In this document: one piece after another, positions 8,294 through 16,928 of the stretch | Numbering within the stretch: the first letter of the stretch is position 1 | Layout: the number at the start of each line of letters is the position of its first letter | Source: Miltoncostaeales bacterium | GTDB taxonomy: Bacteria; Actinomycetota; Thermoleophilia; Miltoncostaeales; Miltoncostaeaceae | Direction: 5' to 3' | DNA: 61,193 bases | NCBI GenBank assembly: GCA_030833665.1 | Contig: JAURGT010000004.1 | Span: 1-61,193 of the forward strand | Made by a program: the position numbers and the translations under genes | Notes under the pieces: model-generated | The model's input: the letters and a program-made list of their open reading frames with translations, nothing else | Database searches by the model: none | Told to the model about the DNA's origin: nothing

Positions 8294-9046
8294 GTGGCGG
8301 ACGACCTCGACGACGACATCCGGCAGCTTGCCGACCTGCTGGCGCAGGCGGAGCGCTGCGTGGCCATGACCGGCGTGCGCCTCGGCGCCACCGAGGACAC
8401 CGAGGCCAAGGCGGCGGGCAGCGCGTGGGGCGAGTTCGCCAGCCTCGAGGTGCTGCTCACCGAGCCCGCCCGCTTCTGGGAGAACTGGCTGCCCCGGGCC
8501 CTCGACGCGTCGCGGCGCGAGGTGACCGACGCCCATCGCGCCCTGGCCCGCCTGGAGGCCGCCGGGGTGATCAAGGCGATCATCACCCAGGCCGTGGACC
8601 ACCTGCACGGCAAGGCCGGCGACGGCGACCTGATCGAGGTGCACGCCAACGTGCTCTCGTGCCGGTGCACCCGCTGCGAGGACGTCTACGCCCTGGCCGA
8701 GGTGGAGCAGATCGCCGCCGCATCGGATGACGGCGTGCCCCGGTGCACCCGCGAGGGCTGCGGTTATCCGCTTCGCCCCACCGGCACGCTGTGGGGTGAG
8801 CCGCTCGTGGAGCAGGCGATCATCCGCGCATGGGACATGGCCGCCTGGAGCGACCTCTTCCTCGTGATCGACACGCAGCTGCGCACCGATCCGATGGCCA
8901 TGCTGCCCTCGGTGCCGCTGAAGCGCGGATCGAAGGTGGCCATCGTGGGCACCACGCGTACGCGCTACGACCGCTACGCGAAGCTGGTGGTTCCGCGCAC
9001 GGGGCCCGAGGTGCTGCCGGGCGTCGCCGACCTCCTCGGGTGCTGA
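8294..9046 (+). CDS. Sirtuin-like protein with degenerate NAD-binding site
   Basis: 250 residues that follow the Sir2 layout but have lost most cofactor residues. Where the canonical sirtuin at 42760-43509 has TGAGISTESGIPDFR, this protein reads TGVRLGATEDTEAKA. QNID has become QAVD and EVHG has become EVHA. The histidine in EVHA (catalytic base position) and four zinc-type cysteines (CRCTRC, then CTREGC) remain. The length and helical segments (FWENWLPRAL, TDAHRALARLEAAGVIKAIITQ) match intact sirtuins. It is probably a pseudoenzyme or one with changed chemistry. Start is GTG. Confidence 0.8.
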   Translation: MADDLDDDIRQLADLLAQAERCVAMTGVRLGATEDTEAKAAGSAWGEFASLEVLLTEPARFWENWLPRALDASRREVTDAHRALARLEAAGVIKAIITQAVDHLHGKAGDGDLIEVHANVLSCRCTRCEDVYALAEVEQIAAASDDGVPRCTREGCGYPLRPTGTLWGEPLVEQAIIRAWDMAAWSDLFLVIDTQLRTDPMAMLPSVPLKRGSKVAIVGTTRTRYDRYAKLVVPRTGPEVLPGVADLLGC

Positions 9047-9103
9047 CGACCCGCCCTGCCGCCCGCGCCTCGGGGCGGGGCAGCGCGGGGCGGGGCCGAC
9101 GAC

Positions 9104-9403
9104 CTAGTAGATCTCGGCGATCCTCACGTTGGTCGTCATGCTCTCCTCGTCGAAGTCCATCTCCTCCTCGAGGTTCGCCGGGATTCGCGCCGGCAGGACC
9201 ACCTCGAACTCGCCCTCGGGCGTGACGTGGTCCTCGTAGTACTTCGAGAAGTTCGCGATCGAGAAGCCCAGGACGTCGTGATTGTCCGGGTCGAAGAAGA
9301 CCGTGACGCCCTCGGCGTTTGTCACCGCCGACGCGCTCGGGTGACCCTTGTGGATCACGCGATATGTGTCGGTCTCCTTGTTGTAGTACGGATCGTCGGC
9401 CAC
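9104..9403 (-). CDS. Small acidic DUF2283-like protein
   Basis: 99 residues. The centre VTVFFDPDNHDVLGFSIANFSKYY resembles the strand-turn-strand-helix of DUF2283, a small family of unknown function. It begins with GTG behind a good Shine-Dalgarno (aaggag). A related protein is encoded at 22585. Cytoplasmic, highly acidic; no function assigned. Confidence 0.65.
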   Translation of the reverse strand: MADDPYYNKETDTYRVIHKGHPSASAVTNAEGVTVFFDPDNHDVLGFSIANFSKYYEDHVTPEGEFEVVLPARIPANLEEEMDFDEESMTTNVRIAEIY

Positions 9404-9464
9404 CAGTTCTCCTTAGTCACCGATCTCGGTTACCGGGTTCGGGCCGTGATGGTAGCGTCGCCGC

Positions 9465-10193
9465 GTGGCTGATGAACAGGAGTACAGCGGCGAGCTGCTC
9501 GGAGCGACCCTCGTGACCTGGATGGTCGACAACCGGCCCGCCCTCGACGAGAAGATGAAGGAGGAGGGCTCCAAGGCCCTCATCCAGGAATTCATGGCGG
9601 CCGAGGGTGGCATGGGGCTCCCCACGCCGGAAGAGCGGCTCGATCGCGCCCGGCAGGCCTCGGCCCGCGCCTGGCTGCGTCATCTGGCGGCTGCGATACA
9701 GGCCAACTGGACCGTTGCCCCGACCGACTTCACGTCGGCCATGGACAAGTGGCTGGCGGCGGGCGAGGAGCGCCTCGAGGCCCTGAGGCTCGACGAGGAG
9801 TCCAAGGCCGAGCAGCGCGGCCGCGCTGCGGATCCGAACGACGACCACCGCGAGGTGGAGCTCCGCTCGCTCGGGCGGCTCTTCGCCGAGGGCGTCGGCA
9901 CCACGTGCCACCCGGGCGGGGACAATGGCCCGTCCTTCGCGAAGCGGGTGACCGAGTGGCAGTCGGAGCACCTCCTGCGAAACCGCGAGTTGGTGGACGA
10001 CGCCATCGCGCGCACCACGCCCGAGGGCCTGTCCGGCTCGGACGTCGCGGCGCCCCTCTGGGAGCGCGCGCCCGAGACCGCCCGCGCCCGGGAGGCGGCG
10101 CTTCTCTGGGCTCGCGTGCAGTTCCTCACCGAGGCCATCGCCGATGCCCTCATGGCCGCCGGCCCCCCGCGCCTCGACACCGCGGACGCCTAG
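9465..10193 (+). CDS. Hypothetical protein (242 aa), helical
   Basis: No signal peptide or membrane segment; long amphipathic helices rich in Ala, Glu and Arg (for example RLDRARQASARAWLRHLAAAIQ). I do not recognise the family. A TAGCGT hexamer 6 nt before GTG 9465 supports the start. It is divergent from the DUF2283-like gene, with about 60 bp between the two starts. Confidence 0.6.
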   Translation: MADEQEYSGELLGATLVTWMVDNRPALDEKMKEEGSKALIQEFMAAEGGMGLPTPEERLDRARQASARAWLRHLAAAIQANWTVAPTDFTSAMDKWLAAGEERLEALRLDEESKAEQRGRAADPNDDHREVELRSLGRLFAEGVGTTCHPGGDNGPSFAKRVTEWQSEHLLRNRELVDDAIARTTPEGLSGSDVAAPLWERAPETARAREAALLWARVQFLTEAIADALMAAGPPRLDTADA

Positions 10194-10235
10194 CGCCACC
10201 CGACGCCGGGCGCGGGCGGGCGTTAGCCTGCGCGC

Positions 10236-10676
10236 ATGCCCGACGACCTCATCGAGCTGAGTGCCCACCACGCCCTGTGCGTGCATGGGTTCCGCGGAAT
10301 GGGGTACTCCGAGGGCTTCGTGGCCTCGCTGTCGGGCATCGTGGCCCGGCTGCGCGACGAGCCGGGCATCCGCATTCGCGTGCGCGTGGGGTCCGACGCC
10401 GTGTGCCGGGCGTGCCCCTCGCTCTCGATGGGTGGCTGCATGCGGTACGGGCGGTCGGTGGTGCGCCAGGACGCCCGGGTGGCACAGGTGCTCGAGGTCG
10501 AATCGGGCGATGAGATGACATGGGATGACCTGCGCGCCCGCGTGCGCGACCACGTGGCTCCCGGCGACCTCGCGAATCTCTGCGGGGGCTGTCCCTGGCT
10601 CGAGTACGGGGTGTGCGCCGAGGGGATCGCCGAGCTGCGCGAGGGGAAGCCCCTGCGCGGCGCTCCTGACATGTGA
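10236..10676 (+). CDS. DUF1284 family protein, cysteine-rich
   Basis: 146 residues opening with LSAHHALCVHGFRGMGYS, the signature of DUF1284. Seven cysteines occur, including CRACPS, GGC, CGGCPW and GVCAEG, a spacing that suggests an iron-sulfur cluster or bound metal (inference; the family is uncharacterised). A TAGCCT hexamer lies 6 nt before ATG. Confidence 0.8.
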   Translation: MPDDLIELSAHHALCVHGFRGMGYSEGFVASLSGIVARLRDEPGIRIRVRVGSDAVCRACPSLSMGGCMRYGRSVVRQDARVAQVLEVESGDEMTWDDLRARVRDHVAPGDLANLCGGCPWLEYGVCAEGIAELREGKPLRGAPDM

Positions 10677-10880
10677 CATCGGCCTGCCGGGGCGCATCGA
10701 CCGTTCTCCTGCAAAGCCGCCCCGGGGTGGGTAACTTCCCCGATCGGTAATGAGGGCGGCCCACGAGAAGGGTCGCGCGACCAGGCTCCGGTCGTTGCCG
10801 GGACGGTTCCGATACCCGAGGGTTCGGTGGCCGTCCTCGTCGCGCCCGGATCCGCGATGACTTCCGTGGAGGACACTGGA
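10677..10880 (+). promoter_or_regulatory. Leader region of the CoA operon with a 12-bp palindrome
   Basis: About 200 bp without a convincing gene. A TAACTT hexamer is at 10732-10737 and a perfect 12-bp palindrome (ggtcgcgcgacc) at 10771-10782, a possible repressor site in a long 5' leader. A Shine-Dalgarno (tggagg) sits before ATG 10881. No known riboswitch was recognised. Confidence 0.35.
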
Positions 10881-12119
10881 ATGGCAGAGGGAACGCCCGA
10901 CATCAAGGAAGCGCGCCGGATGCTCGGCAAGGGCATCTGCATCGCAGGTGTCGGTGAGACCGAGCAGGGCATCATCAGCGACCGCGGCTCGTTCGAGCTG
11001 CTCACCGAGGTGACCCGCACCACCCTCGACGACGCCGGCTTGCAGCTGAGCGACGTCGACGGAATCGTCACGGCGTTCTCCTTCGTGGAGTCCACCCTGA
11101 TGCACTCGACCACGCTGGCCGACTACATGGGCATGAAGCCCGGCTACTTCGCCTCGGTTGCCGTCGGCGGCGCAACGGCGCCCCTCATGGCCGTCCAGGC
11201 CGCCATGGCCATCGACGCCGGCCTCGCCGAGGTCGTGCTCTGCGTGCGCGGTGACAACACCCGCTCGGGCATCTCGTCGTCGGGCATGATCGCCATGGCC
11301 CGCGAGATGAGCCACGGTGCGTACGAGGCCCCCTTCGGCCTCACCACCATCGGTGGATACGGCCTGCTGGCCCAGCGCTACATGTACGAGCACGACATCC
11401 CGCAGGAGGCCCTGGCGGCCGTCGTGGCCACGCAGTCCGAGCACGCCGCCCTCAAGTGGAACGCCATGCTCCGCGACGCGGTCACGGTTGAGGACGTCAT
11501 GGCCGACCGGTGGATCGCCACGCCGTTCCACGCGATGGACTGCTCGCTCGTGAGCGACGGCGCTGCCGCCTTCATCGTCACCACCGAGGCCCGCGCCAAG
11601 AGCATGAAGAAGAAGCCCGTGTACATCACCGGCATCGGCGAGGGCTTCTCGCACCAGTACATCTCCGAGGCCGAGTCAGTGGCGTCGGTGCGCGACGGCC
11701 TCGGCCGCGCCGGCCGCCGTGCCATGGAGGTCGCCGGCATCACGCCGCAGGACCTCGACGTGGCCGAGATCTACGACTCGTTCTCGTTCACCCCGCTCAT
11801 CGCGCTCGAGGGCTTCGGAATCTGCGGCCCCGGCGAGGCGGGCGACTGGGTGATGGAGGGCAACGCCAAGCTCGGCGGCAAGCTCCCCATGAACACTCAC
11901 GGCGGGCTCATCCGCCAGGCGCACCTCGGCGCCATGCACCACATCGTCGAGGCCGTGCTGCAGCTGCGCGGCGAGGCCGACGACTCTGACAAGACCGAGT
12001 TCAACGGCGGCAACCACCAGGTTCCCGGCGCCAAGCTCGCGATCACGAACGGCTCGGGCGGCATCCTCGCGGCCACGAGCGCGCTGGTGCTGTCCAGCGA
12101 GCCGCCGTCGGCGGCGTAG
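10881..12119 (+). CDS. Thiolase-fold protein lacking both catalytic cysteines
   Basis: 412 residues of the SCP-x/acetyl-CoA acetyltransferase-like branch. At the nucleophile position it reads VGGATAPLM, where the intact thiolase at 15315 reads EAACGTGAW, so the Cys is absent. The C-terminal Cys motif is replaced by ITNGSGG. The histidine region is kept in altered form (NTHGGLIRQAHLGAMH). Loss of these cysteines recalls the steroid side-chain aldolase Ltp2, which also works with a DUF35 partner, and the next gene is DUF35. A retro-aldolase or structural role is therefore plausible. Start chosen at ATG 10881 for its Shine-Dalgarno; ATG 10857 and an earlier in-frame GTG (10827) are alternatives. 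Confidence 0.85.
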   Translation: MAEGTPDIKEARRMLGKGICIAGVGETEQGIISDRGSFELLTEVTRTTLDDAGLQLSDVDGIVTAFSFVESTLMHSTTLADYMGMKPGYFASVAVGGATAPLMAVQAAMAIDAGLAEVVLCVRGDNTRSGISSSGMIAMAREMSHGAYEAPFGLTTIGGYGLLAQRYMYEHDIPQEALAAVVATQSEHAALKWNAMLRDAVTVEDVMADRWIATPFHAMDCSLVSDGAAAFIVTTEARAKSMKKKPVYITGIGEGFSHQYISEAESVASVRDGLGRAGRRAMEVAGITPQDLDVAEIYDSFSFTPLIALEGFGICGPGEAGDWVMEGNAKLGGKLPMNTHGGLIRQAHLGAMHHIVEAVLQLRGEADDSDKTEFNGGNHQVPGAKLAITNGSGGILAATSALVLSSEPPSAA

Positions 12120-12157
12120 CCCCGGCCACGACGAGAAGAACCAGGAGACACCGAGAA

Positions 12158-12592
12158 ATGTCAGAGAAGCCCGCGTACACCAAGCCCCTTCCCGACCTGC
12201 GCCCCGAGGACGCACCGTTCTGGGAGGCCATGAAGGAGCACCGCTTCATCCTGCCGTGCGACGACACCGGCAAGCCGTTCTGGTACCCGCGCAAGTACGC
12301 CCCGGGCACGCTGAGCGCCACGAGCTGGAGCGACGCCACGGGCAATGGCACCGTGTACACCTACTCGACCCACTTCATCGGGCCGAGCAAGGCCTACAAG
12401 GGCGACCCGCCGCACATCGTGGCGCTGGTCGACCTCGATGAGGGCCCGCGCATGATGACCATCCTCGTGAAGGACGAGGATGGCTACCCGTCGCTGGACC
12501 CCGAGAATGTCCAGATCGGCATGAAGGTGAAGATCGTCTTCGACGACGTCACTGACGAGATCACCCTTCCGAAGTTCACCCCCGCCGGCTGA
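12158..12592 (+). CDS. DUF35 OB-fold protein (partner of the upstream thiolase-fold protein)
   Basis: 144 residues. The N-terminal helix (PEDAPFWEAMKEHRFILP) and the C-terminal OB-fold (IVALVDLDEGPRMMTILV) match DUF35 proteins that bind acyl-CoA and thiolases. The rubredoxin-like zinc ribbon is degenerate: only one cysteine remains. It is the second gene of the operon, 38 bp after the thiolase-fold gene. In archaea and in actinobacterial steroid degradation such proteins form a tight complex with the thiolase encoded beside them. Confidence 0.85.
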   Translation: MSEKPAYTKPLPDLRPEDAPFWEAMKEHRFILPCDDTGKPFWYPRKYAPGTLSATSWSDATGNGTVYTYSTHFIGPSKAYKGDPPHIVALVDLDEGPRMMTILVKDEDGYPSLDPENVQIGMKVKIVFDDVTDEITLPKFTPAG

Positions 12593-12640
12593 GGCCGCGG
12601 GGCACCCTTACCCGAGAAGCTCACGAGGAGAGATACGGCG

Positions 12641-14299
12641 ATGGCCGAGTGGAGTGACTGGTACGCGAAGGAGGATCCCACCAACTGGATCCTCGCCAAG
12701 GTCCTCAGGGACAAGGCCGAGGCACACCCCGACCGTGACTACCTGAAGTTCGCGGGCAACCCGTGGGTGAGCTACGGCGAGGTCAACGCGCGATCGAACC
12801 GGGTCGCGAACGCCCTGCTCGCCCGCGGCGTGGAGAAGGGCGAGTCGGTCAGCGTGATGCTGCCGAACTGCGAGGAGTTCCTGCCGGTCTGGTACGGCAT
12901 CCTCAAGGCCGGCGCGGTGATGTCGTCGATCAACACCGCGTACAAGGGCGACTTCCTGTCCTGGACCATCAACCTGGTCGAGGCCAAGAAGCTCTTCATC
13001 GCGGACGTCTTCCTCGACCGCCTTGACTTCATCGCGAAGGAGCTCCCGCTGCTGGAGCACGTGATCGTGATGAAGACGGGCGCGCAGGAGGGCCCCGACC
13101 CGTCGTTCAAGTGGGAGCCGCTCGACGCGCTGATGGAGGCGCCGGACAGCGAGCCCGACGGCGTGGAGTACTCGTGGGTGGACGACGCCCGCATCATGTT
13201 CACCTCGGGCACCACCGGTCGCTCGAAGGGCGTCATCAAGCAGAACGCCGCCGACTACTTCTCGGCGCGCGGCCTGCTGGAGGTCGTGAGCAAGACCTCC
13301 GGTCGCTCCGTCGAGGAGCTCGCGGACGACACGTTCTTCTCGTGCCTGCCGCTCTTCCACAGCAACGCGCAGGTGCTGTCCGGCTACCCGGCGCTGGTCG
13401 CCGGCGGTCGCATTGCCTACGTCGAGCGCTTCTCGTCGAGCCAGTTCTGGCAGCAGGTGATCGACGCCGAGGCCACGATCTTCAACTCGATCGGCGCGGT
13501 GTCGTACTTCATCTGGAACATCCCGCCGTCGGACCTCGACAAGGCGCACAAGGTGCACACCGTGTTCGCCGCGCCGACGCCGAAGGACATCTACTACGAC
13601 TTCCAGGACCGCTTCGGGGTCAAGTTCATCGAGGGCTACGGTCTCACCGAGACCGGCATGGCCACCTACATGGACCCGACCAAGCCGCCGGTACCGGGCT
13701 CGATCGGCGTGGCCAACCCCGGCTACGAGGTGTTCGTGGTGGAGCCGGGCACGGACCGCCCGCTCCCGGCCGACACCCCGGGTGAGATCGTCGTGGACAT
13801 GAAGATCCCGAACATCGTCATGCGCGCCTACTACGGCATGCCCGAGAAGACGGCGGAGGACTTCAAGAACCTGAAGCTCCACACCGGCGACCTCGGCCGC
13901 ATGGACGAGAACGGCTACATCTACTTCATGGACCGTGTGAAGGACTACATCCGCCGCCGCGGCGAGAACGTCTCGTCGATGGAGGTGGAGCGCCAGGTCT
14001 CGGAGCACCCCAACGTCAAGGAGGCCGCCGCCATCGGCGTGAAGGCCGGCGAGGGTGCCTCCTCGGAGGACGAGATCATGATCGTGTGCATCGCCGAGGG
14101 CGAGAAGCCGGACATGGTCGAGCTCACCGAGTTCATGGCCGAGCGCATGCCGTACTTCATGGTTCCGCGCTACATCCGGTTCGTGGATGCCCTGCCCAAG
14201 ACGCCCACCGAGCGCGTGCAGAAGAACAAGCTGCGCGACGAGGGCATCACGGCGGACACCTGGGACCGTGAAGAGGCCGGCGTGAAGGTGAAGCGCTAG
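12641..14299 (+). CDS. AMP-forming acyl-CoA synthetase
   Basis: Activates a carboxylic acid to its CoA thioester through an acyl-adenylate. The 552-residue product has TSGTTGRSKG (P-loop, about residue 188), GYGLTETGMA, the HTGDLG aspartate motif, the hinge YIRRRGENVSSMEVE and a C-terminal lysine in TERVQKNKLR. It is complete and should be active. The profile is close to crotonobetaine/carnitine-CoA-ligase-like enzymes; chain length is not readable. Being third in the operon, it probably supplies the CoA ester to the thiolase-fold proteins. Confidence 0.92.
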   Translation: MAEWSDWYAKEDPTNWILAKVLRDKAEAHPDRDYLKFAGNPWVSYGEVNARSNRVANALLARGVEKGESVSVMLPNCEEFLPVWYGILKAGAVMSSINTAYKGDFLSWTINLVEAKKLFIADVFLDRLDFIAKELPLLEHVIVMKTGAQEGPDPSFKWEPLDALMEAPDSEPDGVEYSWVDDARIMFTSGTTGRSKGVIKQNAADYFSARGLLEVVSKTSGRSVEELADDTFFSCLPLFHSNAQVLSGYPALVAGGRIAYVERFSSSQFWQQVIDAEATIFNSIGAVSYFIWNIPPSDLDKAHKVHTVFAAPTPKDIYYDFQDRFGVKFIEGYGLTETGMATYMDPTKPPVPGSIGVANPGYEVFVVEPGTDRPLPADTPGEIVVDMKIPNIVMRAYYGMPEKTAEDFKNLKLHTGDLGRMDENGYIYFMDRVKDYIRRRGENVSSMEVERQVSEHPNVKEAAAIGVKAGEGASSEDEIMIVCIAEGEKPDMVELTEFMAERMPYFMVPRYIRFVDALPKTPTERVQKNKLRDEGITADTWDREEAGVKVKR

Positions 14300-14302
14300 C
14301 CC

Positions 14303-15295
14303 ATGGCGGTACTCACCAGCTACGGGGCCTACGTACCCCAGTACCGGGCTCCGCTCGGTGAGATCCAGAAGTTCTACGGGCGACCGGGACGTCCCCGGTC
14401 GCGCGGGCTCGCCACCCCGGGCCTCGATGAGGACACCCTCACGATGGCCTACGAGGCGGCGCGCCAGGCGCTGAAGGGGGAGAGGGGCCTGGGGGCGGTC
14501 ATCACCGCCACCCAGGCTCCGCCCTTCGGCTTGAGGAAGATGTCGCAGACCCTCGCCCTGGCCCTGCGCCTCGACGACGGGTCCGTGAACATCGACCTGG
14601 GCGCCAACGCCACGGGCCTGCTCGATGCCTTCCGCATCGCGCAGACCTTGGACGTGGGCCCCACCCTCGTAGTGGCCACCGATCACCTGGTGAGCTACCG
14701 CGACCGCGTGGCCGACGTGCTGTCGGCCGGCGCGGCGACCGCCTTCGTGATCGACCCCGGGAAGAAGGCGGAGGGCATCGCGACCCTCGGCCCCCAGGTG
14801 CGGGCGTCGGAGGAGGTCTTCGACGTATGGATGCTCGGCCGAGAGCAGGAGCCCCGGTTCCGGCTCGAGGTGCTGTTCGACGCCTACGCCCGGGCCACCG
14901 GCGCCGCGGCGAAGGGGCTCGAGAAGGTGACCGAGCGCCCCACGGGCAAGTACACGAGCATCTGCCCGAGCCAGCCGCACCCGCAGGTGTTGCGCGGACT
15001 CGCACGCCTCGGCGCGCAGCCCAAGCAGCTCGAGGCCACGCAGTTCGTCGGCGACATCGGCAACGTCGGCTCGGCATCGGTGGGCCTGGCCCTGTGCCTT
15101 GGCCTCGACGCCTCGCGCAAGGGCAGCACGTTGCTGGCCCTGGCCTACGGCGGCGGCGAGGCGGTGGCCCAGGAGATCGAGGTCACCAAGAAGCCGAAGT
15201 CCATCGGCACCCGTGAGATGATTGACGGCGGCGAGGAGATCGCCGTCGGCACGTACTATCGCTGGACCGAGGGGCGCCAGCAGCAGCCCCACTAG
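14303..15295 (+). CDS. HMG-CoA synthase-like / KAS III-like protein without catalytic Cys
   Basis: 330 residues, archaeal-type HMG-CoA synthase fold. The segment that should carry the nucleophile reads NIDLGANATGLLDAF and contains no cysteine; the only two cysteines in the protein are in SICPSQPHP and ALCLGLD. The SQPHPQVLRGL histidine motif and FVGDIGNVGSASV are retained. Archaeal HMG-CoA synthases form complexes with thiolase and DUF35, so here it may be a structural or channelling partner, or an enzyme with other chemistry. It begins 3 bp after the ligase stop, so it is co-translated. Confidence 0.78.
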   Translation: MAVLTSYGAYVPQYRAPLGEIQKFYGRPGRPRSRGLATPGLDEDTLTMAYEAARQALKGERGLGAVITATQAPPFGLRKMSQTLALALRLDDGSVNIDLGANATGLLDAFRIAQTLDVGPTLVVATDHLVSYRDRVADVLSAGAATAFVIDPGKKAEGIATLGPQVRASEEVFDVWMLGREQEPRFRLEVLFDAYARATGAAAKGLEKVTERPTGKYTSICPSQPHPQVLRGLARLGAQPKQLEATQFVGDIGNVGSASVGLALCLGLDASRKGSTLLALAYGGGEAVAQEIEVTKKPKSIGTREMIDGGEEIAVGTYYRWTEGRQQQPH

Positions 15296-15314
15296 GCGAG
15301 GAGCGGAGGAAGTC

Positions 15315-16481
15315 ATGAAGGTCGGCGTCCTGGGGATCGGCAAGACCCCGCACAAGATCCAGCACGACAAGTCGCTCAAGGACCTCGCCGTCGAGGCCGG
15401 CCGCAAGGCCATGAACGACGCCGGGGTGTCCCCGCAGGACATCCAGATGCTCTACGTGGGCAACGTCGGCTCGGTGGGCTTCAACTACGAGAACTCCACC
15501 GGCCTCATGGTGGCGCACCATCTTGGCGTGGTGCCGGCCGGGGCCGTGCGCGTGGAGGCCGCCTGTGGCACCGGCGCGTGGGCCCTTCACCTGGGCTGCG
15601 TGGCCATCGCCTCGGGCCTCTACGACACCGTCATGGTGCTCGGCTGCGAGAAGATGAACGACCTGGCCACCGTCGAGGGCACCTCGATCATCGCCCAGGC
15701 CGCCGACAGCAAGGAGGAGTACTTCTCCGGGCTGACCTTCCCGTCGGGCACCGCGCTCACCGCGCGCAAGTACATGCAGACCTACGGCGTGAGCGAAGAG
15801 GATCTCGCCCACACGTCGGTCAAGAACCACTTCTACGGCGCCCGCAACCCCTCGGCCCACCTGCGCTTCGAGTGCACGGTGGAAGAGGTGATGAAGAGCG
15901 CCAAGGTGGCCGACCCGCTCAAGCTGTATGAGGTCTGCCCGATGACCGACGCCGCGTCGGCGCTGGTGCTGTGCCGCCCGGAGATCCTCGAGGCGCAGCC
16001 GAACCGCCCGCAGGTGTACGTGACCGCCACCTCCATGGGCTCGGGCACCTGGTACCAGGCCAGCGACACGCTCGATGACGCGTACAACCTCTTCGCCCGC
16101 CCGGCGGAGCGCGCGTACGAGATGGCCGGCATCGGCCCCGACGACGTCGACGTGGCCGAGATCTACAACTCGTTCGCCATCCAGGAGCCGCTCGGCATCG
16201 AGGGCCTGGGCTTCGCCAAGCGCGGTGAGGGCTGGAAGGGCGCCGAAGATGGGTCGACCTGGCTTGACGGGAAGATCGCCGTCAACCCGTCGGGCGGCCT
16301 GCTGTGCAAGGGGCACCCCCTCGGCGCCACCGGTGCCACGCAGGCCGTGGACGTCGTGGAGCAGCTGCGCGGCACCGCCCCCGAGGGCATGCTGCGCGCT
16401 GACGCCGAGATCGGCATCTCGGCCTGCCGCGGCGGCCCGGGTTCGGTGGGCGCCATCCACATCTACCAGCGCGAGGGCTAG
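15315..16481 (+). CDS. Thiolase family acetyl-CoA acetyltransferase (catalytically complete)
   Basis: 388 residues with all thiolase signatures: nucleophile Cys in VEAACGTGAW (about residue 81), NPSGGLLCKGHPLGATG with the active-site His, and the second Cys in GISACRGGPGS. It should catalyse condensation or thiolysis of 3-ketoacyl-CoA. A strong Shine-Dalgarno (gcggagga) precedes ATG 15315. It overlaps its DUF35 partner's context closely (3-bp gap), forming the second thiolase-DUF35 pair of the operon. Confidence 0.92.
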   Translation: MKVGVLGIGKTPHKIQHDKSLKDLAVEAGRKAMNDAGVSPQDIQMLYVGNVGSVGFNYENSTGLMVAHHLGVVPAGAVRVEAACGTGAWALHLGCVAIASGLYDTVMVLGCEKMNDLATVEGTSIIAQAADSKEEYFSGLTFPSGTALTARKYMQTYGVSEEDLAHTSVKNHFYGARNPSAHLRFECTVEEVMKSAKVADPLKLYEVCPMTDAASALVLCRPEILEAQPNRPQVYVTATSMGSGTWYQASDTLDDAYNLFARPAERAYEMAGIGPDDVDVAEIYNSFAIQEPLGIEGLGFAKRGEGWKGAEDGSTWLDGKIAVNPSGGLLCKGHPLGATGATQAVDVVEQLRGTAPEGMLRADAEIGISACRGGPGSVGAIHIYQREG

Positions 16482-16484
16482 CCG

Positions 16485-16886
16485 ATGACCGTCTCCGCGA
16501 TCGAGTTCTCGCGCCTCGGCCCGCCCAAGCTGCACCTGTTCGCCATGAAGTGCGACACGTGCGGTGAGCTCAGCCCATGGTGGGAGCGCAGCCACTGCTA
16601 CAAGTGCGGCAATGATTCGCTGAGCGAGTTTGAGCTGGGTGGCAAGGGCGAGATCACCAACTACACGGTGGTCTACTACCCGCCGCGCGAGTTCCTGGGC
16701 CAGGAGCCCTACGTGGTGGGCCACATCCAGATGGACGAGGGCGTCAACCTGCCCGCGCCGGTGATGGGAGTCGACCCCGATGCGGTGGAGGTGGGCACCC
16801 GCGTGTCCGCCACGCTCCGTCGCATGAAGCTCGGGCACGAAGGCGACATCTACTACTCGTACAAGTTCGTCGTCGACGACGAGTAG
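16485..16886 (+). CDS. DUF35 zinc-ribbon OB-fold protein
   Basis: 133 residues. An intact zinc ribbon (CDTCGE, then CYKCGN, residues about 24-43) is followed by an OB-fold (ITNYTVVYYPPREFLGQEPYVVGHIQMDEGV). It is last in the CoA operon and immediately downstream of the active thiolase, its probable partner. Unlike the first DUF35 of the operon it retains all four zinc ligands. Confidence 0.88.
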   Translation: MTVSAIEFSRLGPPKLHLFAMKCDTCGELSPWWERSHCYKCGNDSLSEFELGGKGEITNYTVVYYPPREFLGQEPYVVGHIQMDEGVNLPAPVMGVDPDAVEVGTRVSATLRRMKLGHEGDIYYSYKFVVDDE

Positions 16887-16928
16887 CGCGCCGCTGTCGC
16901 CCCGCCCGCCGTCCGGTACGGTTGCGGC

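Noticed and set aside
9047-9103. GC-rich gap as a terminator of the sirtuin-like gene
   Set aside because: Only imperfect, ambiguous stems can be drawn; it is not listed as a feature.
10236-10676. The DUF1284 protein as a ferredoxin
   Set aside because: Cysteine spacing does not fit the CxxCxxC...C patterns of ferredoxins, and the N-terminal signature is DUF1284.
12608-15442. A 944-codon open frame antisense to the CoA operon
   Set aside because: No recognisable domain, composition rich in His/Arg/Leu typical of the reverse complement of GC-rich genes, and it overlaps four strongly supported genes.
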